A stretch of DNA of 64,000 nt. Origin: Colius striatus (lineage: Eukaryota > Chordata > Aves > Coliiformes > Coliidae). Below the pieces are notes generated by a model. That model was not told the origin of the DNA, made no database searches, and saw only the letters and a list, made by a program, of their open reading frames with translations. Positions 39,951 through 52,800 of the stretch are shown in pieces. The DNA lies in the NCBI RefSeq assembly GCF_028858725.1, contig NC_084774.1, positions 8,840,001 through 8,904,000 on the forward strand. The letters run 5' to 3'. The position numbers and the translations under genes are program-made. The stretch's first letter is position 1. Every line of letters starts with the position of its first letter.

Positions 39951-42900
39951 GCCCGTGCCCCGAGTGCCTCCGGAACGCCCCCCCGGGGGCCCTCCCTGTG
40001 CCCTCGGGTCCTGCGTGTGTCCGCCAGGTGTGTCTCCCACCCCCGGGAGTCCTCCGTGCCCTCTGTCCCACCCCCAGGCTCTGTGTGGCCTCCCCCCGGC
40101 TGCCCACATGCATCCCAGGGTTTGTGCATGGCCCCGGCTGCGTGTGACCCCCCTTGTGCGTGACGCCCCCCCCCCCCTTTTCCCCGTTGCATGCACCCCG
40201 TGTGTGTGCCGCGTGAGCCCCCAGGTGTGTGCAGGGCTCCTGTGTGCCTCCCGGCCCGGGGCATGTGTGTACAGCGTGGTCGTGTAGCCCCCCGAGGCTG
40301 TGTGTGCACCTGAGGGGCTCTGGGTGTGTTATTTGTCCCCCCCTGTGCGTGGTGGGAGGTGTGTGTGTGCTCTTTGGGGCTGCAGAGCAGGCCCTGTGCT
40401 CAAATACACACAGATACCTACTTGGTGGGGGGGTTGGGGACTTTTGTTACCTGCCTTTCTCATGCAGCCACAGCTCATTCCAGTCCCCAGGACATCCTGG
40501 GCTGTCCCACACACTGCCCGAGGGTTGGTGCCCAGCGCACACGTGCCCCTTTGTTGTTCAGGCCCAAGTGAGAGGCCAGGGCTGGAAGCTGCCAGGTTGC
40601 AGAGGAGGTATCATGGGTGACCTTGGAGCCTCTCCCTCCCCAGCTGGGACCAACCCCTTCGTGCATCTGCTTTCCAGGACGTGTTTCACTCCCATTGACA
40701 TTGTGGCCCTGCAAGAGCTCTGCAGCACCAATTCAAAAAGCCTAATTAAAGAGATAACCAGGATCTCTGAGGGCTCTTTTACTGTCTCTTTATCAGGAGT
40801 GAATGATAAAAGGGGAAACAGAAAGGTGTGTTTTTGCACCTGGAAGAGAAAGTGGCTGCATCTGTACAGGTGCTGGAGTTCAGGGGCAGCCCTTCCCAAT
40901 AACCATCTCTCCCTCATGTTCCTTTTTGCTTTCTGGTTTACCCAAACTAACACTCATTAAGGTGATTATTTCCTAAGGGACCGTTATTTTCCTTCTCCAA
41001 GGTAACCAGTGGTAACCAGCAATGTTAACTCTCTCTGGAAACAGGGACACCCTTCTCCAGGGAAGCCTGTCTGTATTTCTACCAACATCTCATGTGCTCA
41101 GCTCCCAGCCCTGTGTGTCCTCAGGACCTCAGTGGGCCTGGGCAGGGTAGATCAAAGGTGCGACTGTAACCGTCTCCCTGTGGCACCCAGTGACTGAGGG
41201 ACTTAAAAGATGGTGAAAAGGTGACAAACCCACAGTTACCTTGCCCTGCTCCCCTTGTCCCAGCAGCCTGTGGCCTCTTGGAAAGGAAAAACCTTGGTTT
41301 TGCTGTCAGATCCCAGGCTCAGGAACCTCCCTGGGCTCCCCCCCAGCACCCACAGCTACAAGGAATTCACCTCCTGGCACCTTCTCAGCTCGCTGTGCCC
41401 CAGGCAGCCCCTTGCCCATTTGGCAGCCTTAGTGCCTGGGAGGCTGCTGAGAAAGTGTGGCCAGTTATTTTTCAGACCTAAAAGCCTTTATGTCGTTAAA
41501 TGTTGAGGTCAGGTTTCCGTTTAATGCATTTTATTGATACTCTCACAACACAAAGAGCAGCCTCAGGATGAAACAATCCGTTTCTGGACACAGACAGACA
41601 CACCTGGCTTCGTACCAACTTTATTTCCTTTTTTTTTTCCCTTTTCCTTTGTTTTTTTTCTCATCATCACTTCTGCACAACAACAACCTCGAGCTGACAA
41701 TGAAATGCGGGCGGTAGGGCCGAAGGGAACCGGACCAGGCTGTGGTAGTGGTGGAAAACCCTTCGGCACCAGCCGAGGCCGCGGCAGGAGGAGCGGATCC
41801 TGCCCGGGAGCGCAGCCGGGGTGCTGAGCCCCGGCCTCACAGCTCAGCCCCACGGCCACGCCGTCACCTTCCCAACCTCAGCCTGCAGGCCTGGGCCGTC
41901 CTGTCCCTGCCGGGGTGGACAGTCGTGGACCGCGACGCGGGGCTTCGGCACTTTCCGACGTGGATGTGTTGGTTGTCCCGTGGTCCCCGTGGCAGGGAGC
42001 GTCCCCTCCTCACGGGGTGGGGGGGAAACTGAGGCACGGGGGATGCTGGGGCTGGGATGCCCCATCTGCCCCCCTGCACTCGGGTCCTGCTGCCCCGGTG
42101 CTGGGGTGGGCAGCGGCCTCCCTGCACTCTGGAGCACCCCAATGTGGGCTGGGAGCACCCCTCTTCTGCTTTAGTTAAAGACAACTGACTACAGAGGTGG
42201 AGTTCATGGGTCTTACTATGTCATCTCATCCCTGGCATGGAGAGTGAGAAATCTCTAGCACCGTAAGCAGCCGTTCCCTGACTCAGTTCAAGTGGTGGAA
42301 GGGTGTCATGTGCATATATCGCTTCTCTGTGTGTGTGTGTGCACAGGCGAGTGCACAGCCGCCGGGAGGGAGGCAGGGAGGGAGGGAACACAGCACGAGG
42401 GAGTCAGAGGAACCCCATGAGCCAGGCTTTGCAGAGCCAGGGGCAGAGGCTCACACCAGGCTAAGCAAAAGCAAGCAAGTTGAAGTTAACGCTTTAAAAG
42501 GAGAAGCAAGACCGACCTACCCCCAAGGCAGGCTGCATGCAATCCTGAACTGCCACCGGCCCTGGAAGATCAGCTCAGAGGTAACCCCACGGCTGGCTTG
42601 CAGCAAGATCTTGTAGGAGCTCAGAAATCATAAGGAATAGGCTCAGTCCAGAAGCAGTCTGGGGGACCAGCATCCTTGAAAGCACCTATGTACAGACAGA
42701 GCTGAACTCCTTGCTCTAACGGGTAAGGTGGCGACGAGGCCAGTTGTGCCAGCATCACTCCTTACCCGGCTGTCAGTGCCAGCTGGGAGCCCATTTAGCT
42801 TCAGCTTCTCTTGTCTTGCTTCAGTCGGAGGCCCTTCTCCAGGAGAGCTCTTTGAAAGGTTCACACATGCACGTAATCAATTGTCACCATCTCATCTTTC

Positions 42901-45900
42901 CCCCTCACACAACAGCCAACGGTCAGGGTCTGGGCAGGGGTGCACCAGCCGCCCCGAGAACGCTCTGCCCTACAGGCACAAAGTCTCGTGGTCACACGCT
43001 GCTGCAGACATGAGGCTGTGAGCTGCCCTTGCAAAGCTTGGATCAGGAACATCTACAGGGGTCAGTGAGGAACCTCAAGCCCTTCCATCAGGAAGCTGGC
43101 CCCAGGAAGCGAGGGGTCACATGCTGTGTCTGCAACCACGGGCAGTGGGAGCAGCCTGGCAATGAGGGAGGCCAGGGTGGGGAGGATGTTAATGGGGATA
43201 CTTAATTAGTGTCAACTGAGACGTGAAGCAGGCTGCTGCACACAGCCATCAGCAACCCTGGGATGTGGAAAAGCATGACATAACCGTGGTCTGGTCGGGC
43301 ACAGCGCTGTGGGAGCTGCTGGCAGCGGCAGCACCATCCCTGCCATGGCTGCGTGGGTGGGTGAGTGGGTGGGTGGGTGAGTGAACATCCCTCATCCAGC
43401 CAACAGCACAGAGCTGGTTCACACAGTCAAAGCAATCACACGTTTCCCTGATAGCATCCAGTGGCACCAGACAAAGGTCAAGCTCCCCAACAGCCTGTCC
43501 TACATTCACCTGCACCAGGCAGCCATCGCCCTGCTACGCCTAAAGCCTCTGCCCCATGGCTCAGGCTGTGTCCTTGGACAAGGCCTCTTGGCAGCAGTTA
43601 CCTGACATTGCCCTTGCAGAGCTCCCCCTGCACACCCCAGCTCCTCTGGCACAGGAGCTCACCCTGCAGCAACACGGCTCCCAGCCACATCCAGCATCCC
43701 TCACAGCACCGACCCGACGGACGGGAGGTGGTTTCCCAGTGCTCACACCTGCATGAGCACCGTGTGCTGGGCTGCTCTCCTGGGATTTTTGGTTTTGCCA
43801 GGCAAAGCTATCGCAAGAAGTCCCCTCCCTGAGATCCAGGCTGGCCTCAGGGAGCAGGGGGAGAGTGGGCACAGGGGCAGCACTGGGACCGAGGTGGAAG
43901 ATCCAGGTGGGAACTGAGTCCAGAGACCTAAGCGACCTGCCACCTACTGCTCCTCCTTCAGCCCACACCAAACCTTGTGACTCCTCCAGCTTCCCCTGGG
44001 GCTGCAGGGGACAACCTGAGGCCCCTCACACGAGGTTTGGGTTAACACCAAGATATATACACCAGAATGGAAGCATCACCTCTATTTCCTCTGTCAGCCC
44101 ATCCCTCTGCAGGAGGAGCAGCCTGGCCCCGCTCTCAGCGCCCTGCCCGCAGGACTCGGCTGCCTCCAGCTCCACACTCCCTGGTTTTCCAGCTGCCCTC
44201 AGGACCAGCACCCACCCCACCAGCACCCTGACTCCTTCTGAGCCCCCAGGGGAGAGCAAAAACGGTCGTTTCTCCCGTTTTCAAACTCCTGCTCACGAGC
44301 ACAACACTTCTGGTCATCGTAATCATCATCATCATAGTACTAAAAACAGTATTTACAACAAGCTCCAGGTCAGAACTAACACACCAAGCAAACACTCAGC
44401 ACCACAGAGTAGGACGGGGGTAATATCTCGCAGATACCTTCTCAGCTCCCGCCGAGGCGGGACACAGACATTTGACAAGTTTCAACCATTTCTTACACAC
44501 AAACGTTTCATTTAAATCACTTTTAGGTCATTAATAACAGCAGTGGGGCTTTTGTAGCTTTTTCACATGTCTGGTCACATGAATGAGGTGATGCTGCGGG
44601 GACACCGCGCTCCACACGGAGCCTCGTCTAAGACAGCTGCTACTATGAACTCATCCTTAGCTACTGGTAAGAAATTCAACCCTCAGTTTCCTTCCCCTCT
44701 TTCCCCCCCCCGTAAACTTTGTTTTTGTTTGTCACTGACAACGCTGGGGCTTTTAACAGTCCTGTCCTCCCCTCCGGCCCAGGTGGAGCGGGTTGGGGAG
44801 TAAGGGAGCTCTTCCTTGCAGAGTCCCCTCACATCAACCTGTGGCCATCAAGGGAATCCCTCCTGAATCCAGGGGGGACTTGTGGGGAGATGAGCAAAGA
44901 GCCCCAGGAGCTGATCTCCACCAGCTGCTGCTCCACAGCTTCCCATGGGGTTTCTGTGACCACCTGATGCTCACCCCAGCCATAAGCAATTCTTTCCCTA
45001 ACTGAAGCACAGGATAGGCAGAAAACTTCAGCTCTGACTGACTCAGCAATGATTTCTTTCTCAGAGGGGAGGAGAGGCACAGGGGGTCGTTATTCCCTTG
45101 CAAACCCCTCCCTCATCTGCTCTGGCCCCTCACTGCTGCCTGCCATCCCTGTGCAGAGCTGTGGGCTGGGCTGTGCCCACCTGTGCACCCCCCATGCACT
45201 TCAATCATTCCCACAGGTTGGCTCTTTGGAGGCACAGTGAGCAGAGGGACACCAGGGGAGAACTATTGTTACCTTCTGCCTCAAATGAAAGCAGCTTCCA
45301 TCGTCTCCTCTGCAAGCCCTTGCCACAGGCCCATGCTCCTGCAGGGCTGAGTCCACAGCACCGTGTCCTACGAGGCCCTGCTGCCAGAAGATGGTCCTGC
45401 CCTGCTCTTCAGGTGCAACATCTCCACTTTTCCGAGGCAAAAGCAGAGCCAGGACAAGATGAGCAGCTCTGTGGGTCTTGGTGGGAGGGCAGCAGCTCCT
45501 CGCAGTGTGCAGTGGCTGCCTGGACCATGGCTACCTCCTCAGGCCATGACACTAGAAGATGAGGCTTTGACAGTCACCTACTTAGATCAGACATCACTGC
45601 ATTACTTGCATGTTCTCTGCTCATCCCCACCTCCACAAGGGATCTTTCTTTCTTAAAAACAGGCCTTGAAAAGCTAAAGATAGACAGAATTGCTCCCCTC
45701 CTAGCTGCCTCTCATCCAAAGGCACTGGCATGCCCTGCCTCCCGGGGTGCTGCCTGAGAGCCAGAGCTCCAGAGCTCATCTGGTGATCTCTGTTTTCAGT
45801 GTCTGCCCTGCAGTAGCCCTGAAGACTCACAACCAGCTCTGGAAAGCAGGAAGGGTGATTATTCTGCTTACTAAAAGGCTGATTCACAACATTGCACCAT

Positions 45901-46434
45901 CTCTATTGGATTTGCTTTCCTGCTGGAGTGAAATCTTGCGTTGTGTGAGCATTGGAGGAGCCGCAGACTGAGCTCCCTCTCCCAGGGCTCCCACAGACCT
46001 CTTGGTCCCCACTCTGCCAGGGAGAAGGCAGCTCAGTCTATGGGCTCCTTCAGCCCGTGGCCAATCAGGGCATCAGGTGGTGGCTGCTGTGACAGGGACC
46101 TTCCATGACGTGGCACCCAACACCGAGCTCTGGTGGGACCCTCACTTGGTTCCTCACAGGCCATCAAAGAACCATCCAAAGCTGAGGCCTTTGGGGCACT
46201 GCCTGCCTGGGCTGGCTCCAGATGCAGCCAAGAGACGGCGGTTTCTGGGTGCCACAACCCTCTCTTTCCTCTCTCCTACCAGACAGCAAACATGGGACTG
46301 CTCCCTATTCTACCTGACACACAGAAATTATCACTCCCTGTTATTCTGAAGCTGATACTTGGCTCAGAGCAAACACCAAGAGGAGCACGAGCCCTGGTTA
46401 AGGAGTCTGTAGCTATGTGACACTGCTGGTTGAA
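39950..46434. other. Between GMEB2 promoter and STMN3 (possible long STMN3 3' UTR)
   Basis: No coding exon is recognised on either strand. The 39.95-40.4 kb part is G/T-rich low complexity on plus (recurring gtgtgt and ccccc words). Parts near 42.2 and 44.5-44.75 kb are T-rich on plus like 3' UTR sequence. Small simple repeats: (GT)n near 42330-42345 and gggtgagtgggtgg near 43350-43384. Confidence 0.5.
41530..41625 (-). terminator. Paired poly(A) signals, candidate distal STMN3 3' end
   Basis: AATAAA on minus at 41625-41620 and again at 41535-41530. If used by STMN3 the 3' UTR would be about 5.2 kb. A nearer signal exists at 46435-46440. Confidence 0.35.
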
Positions 46435-46440
46435 TTTATT
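46435..46440 (-). terminator. Proximal STMN3 poly(A) signal
   Basis: AATAAA on minus (tttatt on plus), 367 nt after the STMN3 stop codon; would give a short 3' UTR. Confidence 0.45.
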
Positions 46441-46529
46441 CACATCTGAACTGGTTTTATACATCAGTTTAAGAAATGTTTTTCTTTTCTTAAAAAAAAA
46501 AACAGGACAAAACCCTCCAAAGGAGCTGT

Positions 46530-46772
46530 TTGATTGACTGACTGATTGATTGATTCTCTCTATTTCATGTGAACTAGTTGCTGTTCTGCTGAGAGGTCCC
46601 TATGATCCGTGAATCCCCACAAGCACTGACGATTAAGGATGCAGAGATAGAGAAGCGTGTAGCTGGGGGACGAACACTGGGGGGGGGGGGGGATGGAGAA
46701 CCGAATGTTGCGTCTAGACAAACGAAATCAAACGTGTTGGTTGATTGGTTGGTTGGTTGGTTGGTTGGTTAA
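46530..46772. repeat. Simple repeats in STMN3 3' UTR
   Basis: (GATT)n at about 46530-46556, a 14-base G run at 46679-46692, and (GGTT)n at about 46737-46770, all within 280 bp after the stop codon. Confidence 0.9.
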
Positions 46773-46806
46773 CAGGAATCAGGTGCTAGATGTGTAGAAA
46801 AGCCCT

Positions 46807-46866
46807 TTATCCAGAGATCTCCTCCCGCTGTTCCTTGTTCCTGCGGACTTCGGCTGCATGCAGTTC
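46807..46866 (-). CDS. STMN3: STMN3 coding exon 5 (last)
   Basis: 60 nt: [19 protein letters not shown] then TAA (46809-46807). Acceptor ATCTGCAG. It matches the conserved end of stathmin family proteins and fixes where exon 4 must end. Too short for ORF-length detection. Confidence 0.95.
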   Translation of the reverse strand, partial: ELHAAEVRRNKEQREEISG

Positions 46867-49800
46867 CTGCAGATGGGAGAGACGACACCGGGCTAACACC
46901 TTCTGCCCTTGCACGCTCTTCTTTCCTCCTTTCCTCTACACAGGATTTGCAGTAGACAAAAAAGACCCCCACACAACAGTTTCTCATCTGACACACCCCA
47001 AGGACAGTGGGTTACACCTGCAAGGAGTGAAGCACCTCCCCTGCAGGAGCCTGGAGGTGATGTAACCCTAAAGCAAAGGCATTCATAGAATCAGAATCGT
47101 TTCCATTGGAAAAGCCCTTTCAGCTCATTGAGTCCAACCCCTCCCCTCACACTGCCAAGCCCACCACTAACCCATGGCCCTCAGCACCTTCCCCAGCTCC
47201 AGTGCCTGTCTCTGGACATGTGTCAATGCCCCTCTTAGAGTGAGGGGTCCAAAACTAAACTCAGGCACCCAAGGTGCAGCTTCACCAGACCAGTACTGAA
47301 TACAGGGGGACAATCACTGCCCTGGTCCTGCTGGTCACACCAGCGCTGACACAAGCCAGGATGGCATTCCTGGCTACCTGGGCCAACTGCTGGCTCATAT
47401 TCAGGGGGCTGATGATCAACAGCTCCCCTCTTCTGTAAAGCCCTTTGGCCACGCAGCCCCTGGATCCTCTGGGCTTTGAGCTTGCACTTAACAAGATCAG
47501 CCAGGTGATATTTTCTCTACTGAGCCTGAAGGACACATCCCTCCTCTTCATGCTGCTCGACAGACAGCTTTCCATCAGCAACAAAGCACCCACTCCCCTG
47601 TGCCCATCTGACCAGCCCCCAAACCCCTCAGGGGCATCAGCACCCCCCTCGTGTGGCGCCACACTCGCCTTCTCACGGAGCCTCTCCCTCAAGGCAGCCA
47701 GATGTGCTTCACGGATCTCCCTGCTCAGCTCCATCTTGTAGTTGAGCTTCTCCTCGGCCAGGCGGCTGAAGTTGTTGTTCTCCTCCAGTGCCTTGTGCAG
47801 CACCTCCCGCTCGTGCTCCCGCTTCTCCGCCAGCTGCTTCAGCACCTGCGCCTCTTGGGTCTGCGGGCAAGGCAGCAGGAGAGGCGTGAGGCAACCAAAG
47901 GGGCTCCTCTGGCCTTCAGCTCCCCAGAGAGGCTCAGAACCTCCCTGCCACCCTCTTCAATTCCATAAGGCTTTTGCTTGGAAGAGGCTTTGACAGCTTT
48001 TCCCTTCTCTGGGGCAGTATCTGCCGTGTCCAGGGCTCTGGATGGGTAGGTGATGCAACGCTGTGCCTCCCAGCTCAGGGAAACCCAGGTGATGTGTGTG
48101 TGTGCCCAAAGGCCCCTCTCTGACTGCCACCCCATTCTCTGAATTATTTGCTCTCCCCTATCACCAGCTGTAACATTTATACTTTGGTTCACTCTGCTGG
48201 AGTTTAAATCTGGTGTGTGACCAACTGCTACATCTCCTGCAGCATCAGCTGGAGAGAACTGTTCCCACAGCCAGCTCTTGAGCAGAAGGCCAAGAAGACC
48301 TTGTGTGGATTTTAAGAACAGAAGAATAATGATGATGGTGATTTCCCACAGACTTAAGCCAGGCTGCAGGACCTTGCTCCATGACTCCCACATCTCACTT
48401 GATAATTTACTGTAGAGTACAATACAAGTGTAAAACACTCTCCCCAGCTGTTTTAGATTGCTCCTGCTAAGCCAGTTTTGGAGTTTGGTGCAATTAATAC
48501 CCATCACAGAAAGGTCACTGCTTCTGCAGGACATCTTGTTACCTTCCTCCTCTCCTCTGCAGCCTCCAGCCTCCTCTGCAGCTCCTCCAGCGACAGGTCC
48601 TTCTTCTTTGGGGGGGAGGAAAGGATGGGGCTCTCAGGAGATAAATCTGAAGGGGACTTCAGGATCACTTCGAAGCTCTGGCCTGATGCCCTCTTATCCA
48701 GCTGCTTCACCTCCATATCTTTGAGGGGGAAGAAAAACAGGGACTCTAGACCTGTGACACTCAGGAGATTGTTCACCTGAGGGCATCGAGCTCTTCACAT
48801 AGGAAGAGCCAGGTGATTTCGTTTCATCCCCAGAATTTCCCCATTAGTGATCAGCTTCATCCCCCCAAGCCAATGCAATTCATTCCAATCCACAGCATAA
48901 CCACAGAAAGGCCCCGTTGCTGCTAACATCTCCCATGTCACCCCAGTACAAAGCAGACAGCCTCCGTGAGCAGCTTGTTTCTGGGAAAATGTGGGCTACA
49001 CTAACAAAATAAACTGTGAAAGGAAATTAAACAGGAAGACCCCGAGCTGAGACATGGGTTGGTGCTCCAGGATGGGACAGCCCAGCATGGACCAGCTCCC
49101 ACATTGCCTGCAGGAGTGTCAGGCAAACGATGCTGCAGCTCCGGTGGGAGCAGGTTACCTACCTCCATACTGGTAGATGGTGTTGGGATGAGGCTGGGTG
49201 TGGAAACAGGAACAGATGAGGGAGAGCAGAGACAGCTCCTTCATTTTCTCCTTGTAGGCTGAAAAACACAAAATAGCAATGAGCAGAAGGTTGAGTGTCA
49301 ATGGCAGCTTTTTCATGGAGACAGAAGGAAACCTGTTTGCAGCCACCAGACTCTATGGAGGCTTTTCCAAGCTGCTATAGCCTGTCAAAAGGTCCCCAAG
49401 GAGCATCTGTTCTAGAACAGACTAAATTAGCTGCCAGTGTGGCAAATGTCATGGGAAGATACACAGTAGGGATCTACCACATCTAGAGGTATAAATTTCT
49501 GTGCAGGATTTTCCCTTCAAAGGAGCTGAAACGCTCCAGCCCGTGTAGTTAACTGTGTTAAGACAGTTGCCCAGGCCCTTTCTCCATTCCCCTTCCAGAC
49601 CCAGAGGTAAAATGGCACCCATCAACACCCTGGACCATTGCTTAACCCCTGGCAAGCTCAACCTCTGCGACCTTCTTCCAGCGCGGGAGCCTACAGCTGC
49701 ATGCGGGCAGACAGGGCTGGGGAGAGGGGCCAGGAGCTGCCGTGGCCACGGCGCCCGGAGGGGGGAGAATCCGAAGAGCCCCGGTCAGCCGGACAGCCCT

Positions 49801-52800
49801 CACTGCCGGGCAACCCCGCTGCGGGAAGGAGAGGACGGGGAAAGCGGCGGCGGCCCGGGCCGGGCCCGGGCAGGCTCCGCTCGGCCCGGCCCCCCCCCCC
49901 CCGGAGCTGTCCGTTCAGAACCACGGGACGGGGGCAGCGGGACACCGGCAGCCGCCCGCTCAGCACCACCCGGGAGCCCCCAGGCAGCGGCGAGCCCGGG
50001 GCATTCGGGGATGAAGAGGTGGAAGGATCGACCTCTGAAGAAATCTCGTCCTAGTCCACGCTCTGAGACGTAAGTGGATCCCTGACCCTCCGCCTCTGGG
50101 CTGGCGCTGGTGGTTACACCCGTGGGACACAGAAGCATCTGCAGTGACCCTTGCCCTCAGGTGCCTTTGATGTGACACGTTCAGCAACGAACCAGCGGTG
50201 ATATGTGTGTTCAACACACTGTTAGGCTAAAGTAAGAAAGGGCTCCTGTGAGGAGAGAGCAGCTCCTCTGGGTCAGTAAATGAAAGAAAGAAACAAAACC
50301 TCCAGGTCACTGTTGAGGAGACTCTGTCAACAAAGATCAAACCCAAGCTCTCCTGAAGCAAGGCTATCTGAATCAGCTGCATCAGAAAGGGCACGCTTCA
50401 GACTCCCAGGGGTGAAGAGCAGCACTGCAAGCCTTGGCACTAAAATCTACTTCAGAAGAATCTGCACTCACATTTGCCAACAGATACAAGGTTTTGGTAT
50501 TCATGCCAGCAGACAAAATCCTCAAACCAAGGTAAGAGAGAGCTGGTTGTCCAGAATGCAGCCAGCAAGTCCCTTGCAGGGAGCACTGTATGCCTTGCAG
50601 AGCACAAATGCACATATTTTAAGAATAATCAGACAGGAAATGCTGATTTTTTTATTCAAGCCTCTATTTGCATTTTCTACTTCTGCTAAGTTAGTAAAAA
50701 TAGATTCTGCTTACACTAAGCAAGTGTTGGATATGTGGCTAAACCAGCCATGCTCCCTGGCTCACTGCCTGAGGGACTCCATATCACAGCATCACTTTGG
50801 TCCCAGCGGTGCAGCAAGAGGATTAGTGCAGGTTGCTCACTCAGGTCTGAATTACTGATATTTTATGTTTCTTTTTCAGCAAACACTGCAACAGAAGGAC
50901 CAGCATCAAGTTCATTCACACACCCCATCACTGAGTCACAAAACTTCGCTGCTTCCATAGTAGCATCGGGGTGAAACACTGCAAATAACTGAGTTGTGTC
51001 AGTTCAGAGGTGAATCAACTGAAGAAGTTGTAGAATGTGTATCAGAGTCCAATGCTGTACACTGGGGCAAGCTTGTGTTCTGTTGGCTTCACAGGACCCT
51101 GGGTAGGGATGAAGCTACACTCCTGTCTCAAAAGGTGCAGTCAGCTCCTCAACATGCCTGAATATTTATGCCTTGCAACCAGCACAGTCTGATCCTGCTC
51201 TGTTTATATTCCTCTGCACATCCCACACAACAATTCACCTTTATTAAAATATTTCACCTAACTTTCCTCTGCATTGCATAGATTTCATGGGCAAAACTGC
51301 TTGGAGAAGGGACATAGCTGGGCCTTGCTCAATCCCCCGAGTGGGTCAGGGTGCTCTCGGCTCGTTTTCTGCCCAGTGACTCAATTCCCGTGCTCCCTCT
51401 AGTGTTGCACAGTCCTTACTGCATCTCCACATCCCCCACGAGCACTACACACCACGTTTATCCCTCTGACGTGTTTACCTCCAAGCTAACCCCCGGGGAC
51501 ACTATCCAGCTGCTCCCCAGTGGCTGTGGGGCAGGAGATGGAGGAACGGCAGGGGACGGGTGACAAGACCCATCTTTCTGCTCACGATGGGCTCAGCACC
51601 TCTCATTCATTACAGACATTTGTTTCTTAACTAGATAAAATTAGACTGTAGACTGTGTTGAGCAGCCTGTCTTTCTGTTTGGTGTTGGATAATGTCCAGC
51701 AAAGCAGAGAGAGGCTCTTTAGGCACACCACCAACAGAGTCACTCAGCACAAACCAGAGGCATGGCAAGGCTGATGTCAGGGGGTTGAAATGGATGACAC
51801 TGGAAGTGCTACGGCTGACAGCAAGGTCAAAGGAAGGTTATTACAAGGAAAGAACTTTGTTTGCAGAGATAACTTTGGAGAATTGAAAACTGCTTCCATA
51901 AAGAATATTGTATCATGAAAAAAAAAAAACGGAGAGTAGTCCAATTATGGCACAAAAAGGAGGTGGAGGAGGTAGAGGGATGGAAGTCAGTCCTTCAGCA
52001 TAAAGACTGCAATGCCACATACACAACAAAAGCAACCACAGTCTTTGAGAGTACAACAGAGTCCAGAGAGCCTCACTGGCTATGAATTCTATCATAAAAA
52101 CAACAGCCAGACCTTCCCTTCAGTCTCACTCATTGCCATCTTCTTGCTCCCCAGTTTCCCCAAACAGGTCAGCAGGAGAGCTCACCCAAGCAGACACACT
52201 AGAGGTTTGAGGGCTTTTTCAGATCAGTGGTTATACCCCACACTCATGCCACACAGCATCTCCGCAGCACACCATGACATTTGAGGCCCACAGGTTACCA
52301 TGGGCTCTTATGGAATCACCCATGAGAAGAGACAGATGTGAACGTTCCTCTGCCTGCTGTCGGACATCTGCTAAACTGTCACCCAGGAATGGTTTTTAAT
52401 CACCCAGCTCCTTCCCTCCTTGGTTTCATTTGCAGTTCATGATGCCATATTATGCACAGACAATGGATTAGCAAATCACTCATGCTGTGGCACTGGAACA
52501 TGTGGGCTTCCCTCAGGAAAATAACCAGGGAGATTTCCTCTTTTATGGGCTCAGCAAGACAGAAAGGCCCAAGCTGTGCAGCAGAGACCCAGCAGCTTGG
52601 GCTGGATGGGTGATTGATTGATTGTCAGCAAGGAGAGAAGCATGGCCTGGGTTACTGGAAGCAGCACAGGAAGGAGCCAAATAGAGGCAGCTGTCCCAGA
52701 GTGTTTGTGGATTTGGGGCAAAATAGGTTCAGATAGTCAGGCTGGGATGAGACAAAGAGCTACAGATGAGCTGGGGACTGGATAAGGCAGAAGTTCAGGA

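Noticed and set aside
38180-40147. Two very long ORFs (400 codons minus, 485 codons plus) across the 60-bp VNTR
   Set aside because: They arise from stop-free tandem units and CpG-island sequence on both strands; peptides are low-complexity and run into the GMEB2 promoter.
47282-47668. Read-through C-terminus of STMN3 exon 4 as the normal product
   Set aside because: The conserved final exon [19 protein letters not shown] is present at 46866-46807 and restores the exact 180-residue length; the read-through also enters a CR1.
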